Source of the DNA: Limimaricola hongkongensis DSM 17492
GTDB taxonomy: Bacteria > Pseudomonadota > Alphaproteobacteria > Rhodobacterales > Rhodobacteraceae
Assembly (NCBI RefSeq): GCF_000600975.2
Contig: NZ_KK088650.1
Span: 558,001 to 622,000 of the forward strand
Length of the DNA stretch: 64,000 bases
Direction of reading: 5' to 3'
In this document: one piece after another, positions 35,424 through 45,426 of the stretch
Layout: each line of letters starts with the position of its first letter
Numbering within the stretch: the first letter of the stretch is position 1
The notes under the pieces: generated by a model
Databases searched by the model: none
What the model saw: only the letters and a program-made list of their open reading frames with translations
Told to the model about the DNA's origin: nothing
Position numbers and translations under genes: made by a program

Positions 35424-36325
35424 GGCGGGCCCGCCTTGTTCATGCCGATGGGGCCGGTGCGCTTGTGGCTTCCGAGCGTCGCCTGCCCGTGGGTGAGACG
35501 CAGCATGACGCGGTCGAGCACGATCTCGGAGATCCGCGTGAAGCCTAAGTAGAACACCAGCAGGAACAGGAAGTACCACATGCGCCAGTCGCCATGCGGG
35601 TAGGCGGTGAATTGCGGTGTCTTGGTCGAGCCCAGCTCGCGCGCCCAGTAGACGATGTCCTCGACGCCCAGAAGGAACAAGAGCGGCGAGGCCTTGATCA
35701 GCACCATCCACAGGTTCGACAGGCCGGGCAGGGCATAGACCCACATCTGCGGCACGATCACGCGGCGGAACACCTGGGCGCGGTTCATGCCGTAGGCCTC
35801 GGCGGTCTCGATCTGGGGGCGCGGCACGGCGCGCATCGCGCCGTAGAGCACGTTGGCGGCGAACGCCCCGAACACCAGCGCGAAGGTGAAGACGGCGAGC
35901 CAGAAGCCGTAGACCTCGTGCACCCATTGGGCCGAGGTCGACAGCGGCATCTTGGCCTCGGCGCAGACGATGAAATCATTGCCCTGCCGGATCGGCTGGT
36001 CCCAGTCGGGGCATTTCGCCTTGTGGCGCAGCCATTCGATGCCCTGGTCGAGCGCGATCACGAAGAACAGGAAAAAGGCGATGTCGGGCACGCCGCGCAC
36101 GACGGCGATGTAGCCCTTGCCCAGCCACGACAGCGGCGCGAGGCGCGAGCGCGCCGCGACCGCGCCGCCAAAGCCGAACAACAGCGCCACCGGCGCGGTG
36201 ACCGCGAGCAGCAGCAGAACGGTGCCGAAGGCCCAATAGAAGGCGATGTGCTTGCCCGTGGTGAGGTAGCACGTCAGCCAGCTCAGGCCGGACAGCGTTT
36301 CGGGATCGGCGCAGGATGCGAACAT
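35420..36325 (-). CDS. polar amino acid ABC transporter permease (HisQ-like)
   Basis: The 301-residue permease has the EAA loop (TAEAYGMNRAQVFRRVIVPQM) and a conserved RGVPDIAFFLFF segment. It is longer than usual because of a periplasmic insertion of about 50 residues (EWLRHKAKCPDWDQPIRQGNDFIVC...) between helices, which contains two cysteines that could form a disulfide. It acts with the downstream HisM-like permease. It sits 45 bp after the binding-protein gene, all in one minus-strand operon. Confidence 0.87.
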   Translation of the reverse strand: MFASCADPETLSGLSWLTCYLTTGKHIAFYWAFGTVLLLLAVTAPVALLFGFGGAVAARSRLAPLSWLGKGYIAVVRGVPDIAFFLFFVIALDQGIEWLRHKAKCPDWDQPIRQGNDFIVCAEAKMPLSTSAQWVHEVYGFWLAVFTFALVFGAFAANVLYGAMRAVPRPQIETAEAYGMNRAQVFRRVIVPQMWVYALPGLSNLWMVLIKASPLLFLLGVEDIVYWARELGSTKTPQFTAYPHGDWRMWYFLFLLVFYLGFTRISEIVLDRVMLRLTHGQATLGSHKRTGPIGMNKAGPP

Positions 36326-36370
36326 GGAAGCTTTCGGTCGGGGCGGCGCGGGGCCGCCCCGCGTGTCAGG

Positions 36371-37108
36371 TCACTCGAAGGTCTGGGCGTCTTCGCCGAA
36401 CCATTTCACGATCAGCTCGTTGAGCGAGCCGTCATCCTTCATCGACTGGATCGCCGCGTCGAGCGTGTCGCGCAGCGCGCCGTCGCTTTCGCGCAGGCCG
36501 ACACCGAGACCGCCGCCGAGTGGGACGTCGTCGCCCACGAAGACCAGCTCGCCGCCCGAGGCTTCGACGATCGGCACGAGGAAATCCTTGTCGGCAAAGA
36601 TCGCGTCGGCTTCGCCGTTGCGCACCGCGGCCACGGCCTCGTCGGGGGTGGCGAACTCCAGCAGCGCCGCGCCGCTATCGGCGACGTGGCCGGCCTGGAT
36701 CGTGGTGGCCTGCGCCGAGACGACGCCGCCGGTCAGGTCCACGTCCTCGGAGGGCGCGGCATAGGCCGAGGCGGCGGGCGGGTAGTAGTTCTGCGTGAAG
36801 TCGATCACCTCGTCACGCTCGTCGGTGATGCTCATGCCCGCGAGGATCGTGTCGTAGTTGCCCGAGACGAGGTTGGGGATGATCGAATCCCAGTCGTTGG
36901 TGACCCATTCGCAGGTCAGCTCGGCGCGCGCGCACAGCTCGTCGCCCACCTCGCGCTCGAAGCCGTCGACCTCGCCCGCATCGTTGAGGAAGTTGTACGG
37001 AGGGTAGGCGCCCTCGGTGCCCAGACGGACGGTTTGGGCGTGGCTTTCGGCCAGCGCGGCACCGGCGCTCAGCGCGAGCGCCGCGGTCGTGAGGATCAGC
37101 GTCTTCAT
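36371..37108 (-). CDS. periplasmic cationic/polar amino acid-binding protein (HisJ-like)
   Basis: The 245-residue secreted protein has a clear signal peptide (MKTLILTTAALALSAGAALA) and the SBP_bac_3 fold: RLGTEGAYPPYNFLNDAGEVDGFEREVGDELCARAELTCEWVTNDWDSIIPNLVSGNYDTILAGMSIT. The ERDEVIDFTQNYY motif is also present. These features are typical of Lys/Arg/Orn/His or opine binders rather than PotF-type polyamine binders. It captures the solute for the two permeases and ATPase. The substrate is inferred to be an amine-containing amino acid or opine that feeds the downstream GS/oxidase pair. Confidence 0.9.
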   Translation of the reverse strand: MKTLILTTAALALSAGAALAESHAQTVRLGTEGAYPPYNFLNDAGEVDGFEREVGDELCARAELTCEWVTNDWDSIIPNLVSGNYDTILAGMSITDERDEVIDFTQNYYPPAASAYAAPSEDVDLTGGVVSAQATTIQAGHVADSGAALLEFATPDEAVAAVRNGEADAIFADKDFLVPIVEASGGELVFVGDDVPLGGGLGVGLRESDGALRDTLDAAIQSMKDDGSLNELIVKWFGEDAQTFE

Positions 37109-37149
37109 CTTGGGGTGGTCTCCTGTTGGGAAAGATACCGTGCCCGCTC

Positions 37150-37938
37150 TCAGGCGGGCTGCGGATGCGGGGCGGAATGCGACAGGAATTGTTGCAGCCG
37201 CTCTGATTTCGGGTTGCCGAACAGCTCGGCGGGCGGACCCTGTTCCTCGATCAGCCCCTGGTGCAGGAACACCACGTGATCGGCCACGTCATGCGCCATG
37301 CGCATGTCATGCGTCACGATGATCATGGTGCGGCCCTCATCGGCCAGATCCTTGATCACCCGCACCACCTCCTGCTCCAGCTCGGGATCGAGCGCGGAGG
37401 TCGGCTCGTCGAACAAAAGCGCGCGCGGCTCCATGCACAGCGCGCGGGCGATCGCGGCGCGCTGCTGCTGGCCGCCCGAAAGCTGCGCGGGCCAGGCATC
37501 GGCCTTGTCGCCGATGCCGACCTTCTCGAGATATTCGCGGGCCTTGGCCTCGACCTCGGCGCGGGGCCGACCGAGCACCGTCACCGGCGCCTCCATGACG
37601 TTCTGCAGGATCGTCATGTGCGCCCAAAGGTTGAACTGCTGGAACACCATGGCAAGGTTGGTGCGGATCCGCGTGACCTGTTTGGGGTCGGCGGGGCGGC
37701 GGTTGAGCCCCTCGCCCTTCCAGCGCACCGGCTCGCCCTCGAACAGCACCTCGCCCTGCTGGCTGTCCTCCAGCAGGTTGCAGCAGCGCAGCAGCGTCGA
37801 CTTGCCCGAGCCCGACGATCCGATCATCGACACGACGTGGCCCGCGGGCGCGCTGATATCCACGCCCTTGAGCACTTCGAGCGCCCCGTAGGACTTGTGC
37901 AGGTCGCGGATCTCGATAACCGGCTTGGTGTCGTTCAC
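37150..37938 (-). CDS. polar amino acid ABC transporter ATPase
   Basis: The 262-residue nucleotide-binding subunit of the importer: Walker A GSSGSGKSTL, Q-loop FQQFNLWAHMT, signature LSGGQQQRAAIARAL, Walker B RALLFDEPTSALDPE and switch His in VTHDMRMA. It is closest to HisP/GlnQ-type ATPases. It is the first gene of the operon (ATPase, binding protein, two permeases, GATase, GS-like ligase, FAD oxidase), which is unusual since the binding protein usually leads. A 113-bp gap to the TerB gene probably holds the operon promoter. Confidence 0.93.
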   Translation of the reverse strand: MNDTKPVIEIRDLHKSYGALEVLKGVDISAPAGHVVSMIGSSGSGKSTLLRCCNLLEDSQQGEVLFEGEPVRWKGEGLNRRPADPKQVTRIRTNLAMVFQQFNLWAHMTILQNVMEAPVTVLGRPRAEVEAKAREYLEKVGIGDKADAWPAQLSGGQQQRAAIARALCMEPRALLFDEPTSALDPELEQEVVRVIKDLADEGRTMIIVTHDMRMAHDVADHVVFLHQGLIEEQGPPAELFGNPKSERLQQFLSHSAPHPQPA

Positions 37939-38051
37939 GTGTTCTCAGGCCCCCTGTCTGGCGTGCGAGTAGGGGACAGTTTGCGCGAAAATGCAACGGG
38001 GCGCGCGCGGCTGACCCAGCGTCAGAAACGCCACGGCAGATGGTCGGAAAG

Positions 38052-38498
38052 CTAGGAGGTGCCGCGCTCAGCCGCGCGTTGCCGGGCATGGGCGCTGTCG
38101 GGGTCCGACACGCCCAGCATCGGCGCCACCATCCGCATCAGCGCGTCCTCCTGCGCATCGCGCTCGCCGTCGGCCAGAACCACCTCCCACAATGCCTCGA
38201 TCACCGCGATGCGGTCCTCGTAGCTCACCGCGTCCTTGATGGCGCGGGTGAAGCGGACGGTGTCGGGGGCCTCGGCCTCCATGATCTCGCAATCCGCCCG
38301 CAGCCGGATCGCGGCATCGCTGTCGAGGGCAAAGCGCGTCGCGAGGATGCGATCGATGCGCTCGGCCTCCTCGACGCTGTAATCCCCGTCGGCGCGGGCA
38401 AGCCGCACCAGAAGCGCGCCCAGCGCAAGTCGCGCATCGGCATCGGGGAGCGGCTCGGGGCCGGGGGCGGTGAGGCGGCGAAGGAGATCTGCGAACAT
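38052..38498 (-). CDS. TerB-family protein
   Basis: The 148-residue cytosolic helical protein has the TerB-like pattern of acidic metal-binding helices (LALGALLVRLARADGDYSVEEAERIDRILATRF and VIEALWEVVLADGERDAQEDALMRMVAPMLG), a duplicated half-domain with conserved DG-E motifs. TerB-like proteins occur in tellurite-resistance operons but also alone in many alphaproteobacteria with no known function. No other ter gene is nearby, so a tellurite phenotype should not be assumed. Confidence 0.78.
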   Translation of the reverse strand: MFADLLRRLTAPGPEPLPDADARLALGALLVRLARADGDYSVEEAERIDRILATRFALDSDAAIRLRADCEIMEAEAPDTVRFTRAIKDAVSYEDRIAVIEALWEVVLADGERDAQEDALMRMVAPMLGVSDPDSAHARQRAAERGTS

Positions 38499-38540
38499 GG
38501 GGCGAATATAGACGCCCGCGCGGCGGGGGAAAGGGGGCGT

Positions 38541-39326
38541 TCAGCCCTGCGGCGCGAGCGTGGCGAAGCGGGTCGAAAGCCACTGCGCCTGTGCATGAAA
38601 GCCATAGGGCGGGTTGACCACGAACAGCCCCGAGCCGGTCATGCCATGGCCCGCGCGGGCGGGCGGGAACGTCACCTCGTGGCGCACCCCTTCGGGCAGG
38701 TCGCGCTCCAGCGCGCGCAGCATGGCGGCATGGGGCGCATCGCGCAGGATCGGGTACCACAGCACGATGCAGCCCACCGGCCATCTCTTGGCGATGCGCC
38801 GCACCGCCTGCGGGATGGCGCGGTACTCGTCCTTGATCTCCCAGCTCGGATCGATCAGCAGCAGGCCGCGCCGGGGCTCCGGCGGGGTCTGGGCGATGGC
38901 CATCTCGATCCCGTCGCGACGGTGCACCTTGGCGCGCTGGCCCATCCCCGCCTGCAGCGCCGCGTGCTCTTGCGGGTGCAGTTCGGCCAGATGCATCCGG
39001 TCGTCGGCCCGCAGGCTGCGCGCCGCGATCTCGGGCGAACCGGGATAGGCGAGGGGGCCGTGTTCGGCGCGGGTCTCGGCGAGGATGCGGGCATAGGGGT
39101 GATCGGCCTCGAACCAGTCCGCCACCTTGAGGATGCCCTGCGCCGCCTCGCCAGTCTTTGCGGCCTCGGCGGCGTCGAGCCGGTAGAGCGCGCGGCCCGC
39201 ATGGCTTTCGATGTAGCTCAGGGGCTTGGGCTTTCGCGTCATGTAGCCCAGCATCCAGGCCAGAGCCGCGTGCTTGTGCACGTCGGCGAGGTTCCCGGCA
39301 TGGTAGGCGTGCTGGTAGGATAGCAT
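38541..39326 (-). CDS. rlmJ: 23S rRNA (adenine(2030)-N6)-methyltransferase
   Basis: The 261-residue RlmJ (ComJ/YhiR) methylates A2030 of 23S rRNA. The N-terminus MLSYQHAYHAGNLADVHKHAALAWML is a hallmark. The SAM/catalytic block GLLLIDPSWEIKDEY replaces the usual DPPYE with DPSWE, as in the family's DPP-like motif. The C-terminal GSGLFVVNPPYGF is conserved. The ATG at 39326 sits behind GGAGATCCCG. It ends 42 bp upstream of the terB-like gene on the same strand. Confidence 0.9.
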   Translation of the reverse strand: MLSYQHAYHAGNLADVHKHAALAWMLGYMTRKPKPLSYIESHAGRALYRLDAAEAAKTGEAAQGILKVADWFEADHPYARILAETRAEHGPLAYPGSPEIAARSLRADDRMHLAELHPQEHAALQAGMGQRAKVHRRDGIEMAIAQTPPEPRRGLLLIDPSWEIKDEYRAIPQAVRRIAKRWPVGCIVLWYPILRDAPHAAMLRALERDLPEGVRHEVTFPPARAGHGMTGSGLFVVNPPYGFHAQAQWLSTRFATLAPQG

Positions 39327-39492
39327 CGGGATCTCCTTCGCCGACCGGACTAGCCGTGGGGCGCGGGCGGGGCAAGCCGTGGCCCCCGTGCCGCGCCGGT
39401 GCCGCGCCCGTGCCACGGCACCCCGCCGATCGTTTGCCTTGCGGGGCGGGCGGGGTATGTCTGGGACAACTCGCACCGAAAAGGACCCGCCC

Positions 39493-40272
39493 ATGCGCCG
39501 CCTGCCGCTTCTCGCCCTCGCTCTCGCCCCCATGCCCGCCATGGCCGGCGCGCTCGACCAGCCCGTGGCCGCGCCGGTCGCCACCGTCGTCCCGCAGCCC
39601 GCCGCCCCGGCGCGCCGGCTCGCCTTCACCCTGCGCGGCGGCGTAAAGGTGTCGCCCGAATATTTCGGCGCGGAGGATTACGAGACCGGCCCCGATTTCG
39701 GTTTCTCGATCGACCGGATGCGCTTCGGACCCTTCGACATCGGCAGCGACGACCCCGATTTCATCTCCGAGGGCTTCGGCATCCGGGGCGCGTTCCGCTT
39801 CATCGGCGAACGCGACGCGGATGACGTGGAGAACGTCGCCGGTCTCGACGACATCGACGCGGCGCTGGAGGTCGGTCTCGGCCTGTCCTACGACACGCGC
39901 GCCTTCGGCGTCTTCGCCGATCTGCGGCGCGGTTTCGGCGGGCATGAAAGCTTCGTGGCCGAGATCGGCGCCGACGCCTATTTGCGCCCGAACGACGCGC
40001 TGACGCTGCGCGCGGGCCCGCGCGCGCTCTTTGCCGAGGATGATTACGCCCAGACCTATTTCGGCGCGCCGGGGTTTCAGGCCGATGGCGGCCTGATTTC
40101 GGTCGGGGTCGAGATCGGCGCGATCTATGCCTTCGACGACACTTGGGGGCTCGACGGGGCGATCACCTATGAACAGCTGCAAGGCGATGCCGCCGACAGC
40201 CCGATCAGCCTCGATGACGACCAGTACACCGCGCGCATCGGCCTGACCCGCAAGGTCGATTTCCGGTTCTGA
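39493..40272 (+). CDS. MipA/OmpV-family outer-membrane protein
   Basis: The 259-residue protein has a signal peptide (MRRLPLLALALAPMPAMAGA), a Pro/Ala-rich linker, and amphipathic beta strands alternating to a terminal aromatic (KVDFRF), typical of an outer-membrane barrel. The GVKVSPEYFGAEDYETGPDFG and LTLRAGPRALFAEDDYAQTYFG blocks match MipA/OmpV. Family members are linked to peptidoglycan-hydrolase scaffolding or antibiotic stress, but the role here is unknown. The ATG follows GAAAAGGACCCGCCC. Confidence 0.82.
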   Translation: MRRLPLLALALAPMPAMAGALDQPVAAPVATVVPQPAAPARRLAFTLRGGVKVSPEYFGAEDYETGPDFGFSIDRMRFGPFDIGSDDPDFISEGFGIRGAFRFIGERDADDVENVAGLDDIDAALEVGLGLSYDTRAFGVFADLRRGFGGHESFVAEIGADAYLRPNDALTLRAGPRALFAEDDYAQTYFGAPGFQADGGLISVGVEIGAIYAFDDTWGLDGAITYEQLQGDAADSPISLDDDQYTARIGLTRKVDFRF

Positions 40273-40290
40273 GACCGGCGTTACACGGCT

Positions 40291-40318
40291 CCGGCCTCCT
40301 CTTGGCGGAGGGGGCCGG
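40291..40318 (+). terminator. possible hairpin terminator after the MipA-like gene
   Basis: CCGGCCTCCTC (40291-40301) pairs with GAGGGGGCCGG (40308-40318), 10 of 11 positions, around a 6-nt loop, but no T tract follows. Confidence 0.35.
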
Positions 40319-40351
40319 GGCAATCGCTTCTGCGGCCGAGGGGGCAGGGCC

Positions 40352-40831
40352 ATGACGATGACGATCCGGCAGGTGCCGGCCCACGAAGCGATGCGCCTGC
40401 TGCCGCTGCTCCGCCAGGGGCAGGCGTTTCACGCGGCGGCGTTGCCGGACGTGTTTCGCACCGACCAGGGCGATGCCGAGCTTGGCGCCTATCTGGAGGA
40501 GTGGCTCGCCGGCGACGGCGTCGTGGCGCTCGCGGCGCTGTCGGAGGCGGGCGCGGTGATCGGCTGCGCGGTGTTCGAGATCGAGGAGGTGGCCGAGCGG
40601 CCGCTGCTGCGCGCGCGCCGCAACGGGCTGCTCAAGCATATCGTGGTCGATGCCGATCATCGCGGCGCCGGGATCGGCACGCGGCTGGTCGCGGAGGTGA
40701 AGGCCCGGCTGCGCGCCGACGGGATCGGGCGGGTGCGGGCGCATCACTACGGCTTCAACGCCGCCTCGGCGGCGATGCTGCGCCGCGCAGGTCTCGTGCC
40801 GCATGTCGTGACCGTCGAAGGCGACACCTGA
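40352..40831 (+). CDS. GNAT-family N-acetyltransferase
   Basis: The 159-residue protein has the GNAT fold: an N-terminal strand MTMTIRQVPAHEAMRLLPLL and the acetyl-CoA loop region LLKHIVVDADHRGAGIGTRLVAEVKARLRADG, which contains the Q/RxxGxG/A motif (HRGAGIG). A C-terminal RVRAHHYGFNAASAAMLRRAGLVPHVVTVE is conserved for GNATs of unknown substrate. It stands between the MipA-like and LprI-like genes, all on the plus strand but with gaps of 79 and 93 bp, so operon membership is doubtful. Confidence 0.85.
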   Translation: MTMTIRQVPAHEAMRLLPLLRQGQAFHAAALPDVFRTDQGDAELGAYLEEWLAGDGVVALAALSEAGAVIGCAVFEIEEVAERPLLRARRNGLLKHIVVDADHRGAGIGTRLVAEVKARLRADGIGRVRAHHYGFNAASAAMLRRAGLVPHVVTVEGDT

Positions 40832-40924
40832 CGGGCGCGGCCTCGGTCCCGACCGGACGCAGGCGCAAGAGATCCGCGGGAATCGTGCTAGGCTGCACGC
40901 CTTGCAGTTTAGCGGAGTTCTGCC

Positions 40925-41392
40925 ATGTCACGCCTGATTGCCATTCTGCTGATACTCACCTTCGCCGCGCCGCTCGGTGCCCAGAGCTCGCCCGGTTCGC
41001 ACGACATCGCCCGCGTCGGGGAGTGCGTCCAGACCCATGCCGCGCGCGGCTCGCAGGCGCAGGTGCTGTCGCGCTGCACCGAGATCATCGCCGGGGCCTG
41101 CCGAGGCGGCACCACGATCGAGATCGCCGATTGCCTGATGCGCGAGACCGCCGCCTGGGACGCCTGGCTCAACGCATGGTGGGCGCCGATGCGCGCGCGG
41201 GCCAAGGCCAACGGCACATGGGATCGGCTGCTCGCCTCGCAGCGGCGCTGGATCACCGAGCGCGACGCCGAATGCCACCGCGCCTATGACAGCGCCGGCG
41301 GCGGATCGATCCGGGTGATCTATGGCGCCGCCTGCCAGCGCGACCTCACGGCGCGCAAGGCGGTGGAGTTCTATTTCAGCCTCTACCGCTGA
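40925..41392 (+). CDS. secreted LprI/DUF1311-like protein
   Basis: The 155-residue protein has a signal peptide (MSRLIAILLILTFAAPLGAQ) and a mature helical domain with conserved cysteines (GECVQTH, RCTEIIAGACRG, DCLMRETAAWDAWLN, ECHRAYDSA, AACQRD). This agrees with the LprI N-terminal-like/DUF1311 family of lysozyme-inhibitor-related periplasmic proteins. A periplasmic role is likely; lysozyme inhibition itself is not shown. Monocistronic, with a terminator shared with the converging pyrG. Confidence 0.8.
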   Translation: MSRLIAILLILTFAAPLGAQSSPGSHDIARVGECVQTHAARGSQAQVLSRCTEIIAGACRGGTTIEIADCLMRETAAWDAWLNAWWAPMRARAKANGTWDRLLASQRRWITERDAECHRAYDSAGGGSIRVIYGAACQRDLTARKAVEFYFSLYR

Positions 41393-41399
41393 ACGACAA

Positions 41400-41421
41400 G
41401 GGCCAGCCCGAAGGCTGGCCC
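41400..41421. terminator. bidirectional hairpin between LprI-like gene and pyrG
   Basis: GGGCCAGCC (41400-41408) pairs perfectly with GGCTGGCCC (41413-41421) around a CGAA tetraloop. It lies between two converging stop codons. Confidence 0.6.
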
Positions 41422-41449
41422 TGTCATCGGCGTTCAGGCAGTGCGGGCT

Positions 41450-43093
<1,644 letters not shown>

Positions 43094-43139
43094 GGTCGGA
43101 AGTACCCCGTGATCGTCGAATGAGCATCAAATGGAAGAC

Positions 43140-43165
43140 TGCCGCGAAACGTTGGTTTCGCGGCA
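43140..43165 (-). promoter_or_regulatory. perfect leader hairpin upstream of pyrG
   Basis: TGCCGCGAAAC (43140-43150) pairs with GTTTCGCGGCA (43155-43165) around a 4-nt loop, 11 of 11 pairs. On the minus strand it lies between secG and pyrG without an adjacent U tract, so it could be a secG terminator or a pyrG leader element. Confidence 0.5.
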
Positions 43166-43266
43166 TCACGGGATTTGAGGATATCCGGATTCGGCCCGTG
43201 ACCGCAACCGGGGGCGCTAGATCATGTGGCCGAATTCGGCCGACGCCCAGTGGTTGTGGATCGGGT

Positions 43267-43626
43267 TTACTCGGCCAGCGGCACGACGGGGCCGTCACCG
43301 GCCGAGGGCGGCAGCAGGCTGTCGCCCAGATCGGTCGCGGGCGCGCCCTCTTCGGTCTCGGTGCCGCCGGTCAGCCGGTCGAGCACGGAGCCGCCTGCCG
43401 AGTTTTCGGCGGCGATGATCGTCAGCGCGATCGAGGTGATGATGAAGGCCGCGGCGAGACCCCATGTGATCTTGCCCAGCGCGGTCGCGGCCGCGCGGCC
43501 CGACATCACGCCGCCACCGCCGCCGCCGCCCATGCCGAGGCCGCCCCCTTCGGAGCGCTGCAGAAGCACCACGCCGATCAGCGACAAGGCGAGGATCAGG
43601 TGGACGATCAGGACGACGTTTTCCAT
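43267..43626 (-). CDS. secG: preprotein translocase subunit SecG
   Basis: The 119-residue inner-membrane protein of the SecYEG translocon has two helices (VVLIVHLILALSLIGVVLLQ and ITWGLAAAFIITSIALTIIAA) separated by the Gly-rich RSEGGGLGMGGGGGGG loop that defines the family. The C-terminal tail (about 40 residues) is acidic and variable. The ATG at 43626 begins MENVVLIVHLILA. A promoter with 17-bp spacing is visible 42-70 bp upstream. Confidence 0.93.
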   Translation of the reverse strand: MENVVLIVHLILALSLIGVVLLQRSEGGGLGMGGGGGGGVMSGRAAATALGKITWGLAAAFIITSIALTIIAAENSAGGSVLDRLTGGTETEEGAPATDLGDSLLPPSAGDGPVVPLAE

Positions 43627-43667
43627 GCGGACCTCTGCGTGCGGCGGGGGATGGGTGGAACGCGCCG

Positions 43668-43696
43668 TATCTAGAAGAGGGCGGCCCCTGTCGCAA
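43668..43696 (-). promoter_or_regulatory. candidate sigma-70 promoter of secG
   Basis: On the minus strand, TTGCGA (43696-43691) is followed by exactly 17 bp and TAGATA (43673-43668). It predicts a start about 35 nt upstream of the secG ATG. Confidence 0.55.
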
Positions 43697-43800
43697 CCCC
43701 GAAGTGGGTCCGAGGGGCGCGCCCGGCCAGTTTGCGGTTTCGCGGCGGCGCGCGTGACGCTATAGCGACGCCGGATTGAAAGACCGGAGAGGGTACGTCC

Positions 43801-45093
43801 ATGGCGAATGTGGTGGTCGTCGGCACCCAGTGGGGCGACGAAGGCAAGGGCAAGATCGTGGACTGGCTGTCCGAGCGGGCCGACGTGATCGCGCGGTTCC
43901 AGGGCGGGCATAACGCGGGCCATACGCTGGTCGTCGGCGGCGAGGTCTACAAGCTGCACGCGCTGCCCTCGGGCGTGGTGCGCGGCGGCAAGCTGTCGGT
44001 GATCGGCAACGGCGTCGTGCTCGACCCGTGGCACCTGCTCAACGAGATCGAGGGCATTCGGGCGCAGGGTGTGGACATCACGCCCGAGACGCTGATGATC
44101 GCGGAGAACACGCCGCTGATCCTGCCGTTCCACGGCGAGCTGGACCGGGCCCGTGAAGGCCAGAGCACGGTGGCCAAGATCGGCACCACCGGGCGCGGCA
44201 TCGGCCCGGCCTATGAGGACAAGGTCGGCCGCCGCGCGATCCGCGTCGCCGATCTCGCGGACGACGCGACGCTGGAGCTTCGGGTCGACCGGGCGCTGGT
44301 GCATCACAACGCGCTGCGCGCGGGGCTCGGCCTCGAGGCGATCGACCGCGACGCGATCATCGCCAAGCTGCGCGAGATCGCGCCCGAGATCCTGAAATAC
44401 GCGGCCCCCGTCTGGAAGGTGCTGACCGAGCGCCGCCGCGCCGGCGAGCGGATCCTGTTCGAAGGCGCGCAGGGCGCGCTTCTGGACATCGATTTCGGCA
44501 CCTATCCCTTCGTCACCTCCTCGAACGTGATCGCCGGGCAGGCCGCCACCGGCACCGGCGTCGGCCCGAACGCGATCGATTTCGTGCTCGGCATCGTCAA
44601 GGCCTATACCACCCGCGTCGGCGAAGGCCCGTTCCCGACCGAGCTCGACGATGATGACGGCCAGCGGCTCGGCGAGCGCGGTCACGAGTTCGGCACCACC
44701 ACCGGGCGCAAGCGCCGCTGCGGCTGGTTCGACGCCTGCCTCGTGCGCCAGACCTGCGCCACGAGCGGTGTCTCGGGCATCGCGCTGACCAAGCTCGACG
44801 TGCTCGACGGTTTCGAGACGCTGAAGATCTGCACCGGCTACGAGCTCGACGGCGAGCGCTACGACTACCTGCCGACCGCCGCCGACCAGCAGGCGCGCTG
44901 CACGCCGGTCTACGAGGAAATGCCGGGCTGGTCGGAATCGACCGCCGGGGCGCGCAGCTGGGCCGATCTTCCGGCGCAGGCGATCAAATACATCCGCCGC
45001 ATCGAGGAGCTGATCCAGTGCCCGGTGGCCATGGTCTCGACCAGCCCCGAGCGCGACGACACGATCCTCGTCACCGACCCGTTCTCGGACTGA
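43801..45093 (+). CDS. purA: adenylosuccinate synthetase
   Basis: The 430-residue enzyme converts IMP and aspartate to adenylosuccinate with GTP, the first committed step to AMP. N-terminal P-loop-like [38 protein letters not shown]-binding [14 protein letters not shown] and the C-terminal GTP-binding [10 protein letters not shown] region are intact. Length is normal. The ATG at 43801 follows GGAGAGGGTACGTCC. It is followed 13 bp later by a DUF2842 gene, likely co-transcribed. Confidence 0.95.
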   Translation: MANVVVVGTQWGDEGKGKIVDWLSERADVIARFQGGHNAGHTLVVGGEVYKLHALPSGVVRGGKLSVIGNGVVLDPWHLLNEIEGIRAQGVDITPETLMIAENTPLILPFHGELDRAREGQSTVAKIGTTGRGIGPAYEDKVGRRAIRVADLADDATLELRVDRALVHHNALRAGLGLEAIDRDAIIAKLREIAPEILKYAAPVWKVLTERRRAGERILFEGAQGALLDIDFGTYPFVTSSNVIAGQAATGTGVGPNAIDFVLGIVKAYTTRVGEGPFPTELDDDDGQRLGERGHEFGTTTGRKRRCGWFDACLVRQTCATSGVSGIALTKLDVLDGFETLKICTGYELDGERYDYLPTAADQQARCTPVYEEMPGWSESTAGARSWADLPAQAIKYIRRIEELIQCPVAMVSTSPERDDTILVTDPFSD

Positions 45094-45106
45094 GGGGGCA
45101 GGGCCG

Positions 45107-45343
45107 ATGGCGCGCAAGCTTTCGATCAAGGCGCGGCGGCGGTTGTCGCTGCTGATCCTGCTGGTGGGCCTGCCGGGCTACATCGTGGTGGCGATCACGC
45201 TGGTCGGGCTGTTCGACCGGCCCTCGATTCTCGTGGAGCTGGCGATCTACGTGGTGCTCGGCATTCTCTGGGCGCTGCCGTTCCGCAGGATCTTTCTCGG
45301 GATCGGCAAGGCCGACCCGAACGAGGACCGCGACGACGGCTGA
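45107..45343 (+). CDS. DUF2842-family small membrane protein
   Basis: The 78-residue protein has a basic N-terminus (MARKLSIKARRRLSLL) and two hydrophobic helices (LLILLVGLPGYIVVAITLVGLF and ELAIYVVLGILWALPFRRIF). An acidic tail follows (KADPNEDRDDG). The LPFRRIFLGIGKADP end fits DUF2842, a small family confined largely to alphaproteobacteria and often found downstream of purA. Function is unknown. Confidence 0.82.
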   Translation: MARKLSIKARRRLSLLILLVGLPGYIVVAITLVGLFDRPSILVELAIYVVLGILWALPFRRIFLGIGKADPNEDRDDG

Positions 45344-45366
45344 GCCGCGCAAGAACAGGCCAACGC

Positions 45367-45398
45367 AAAAGGGGCGGCACCGCGGTGCCGCCCCTTTT
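45367..45398. terminator. strong bidirectional rho-independent terminator
   Basis: AAAAGGGGCGGCACCG (45367-45382) pairs with its exact complement CGGTGCCGCCCCTTTT (45383-45398), so both strands carry a GC hairpin followed by U4. It separates the purA operon from the converging 683-aa gene. Confidence 0.88.
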
Positions 45399-45426
45399 CA
45401 TGACGATCCCTGTGGCCGTGCCGGTG

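Noticed and set aside
38052-38498. Tellurite-resistance locus
   Set aside because: Only a TerB-like protein is present; no terA, terC, terD or terZ nearby.
39360-39430. CGTGCCGCGCC-type short repeats upstream of the MipA-like gene
   Set aside because: Imperfect GC-rich low-complexity sequence without clear period or symmetry.
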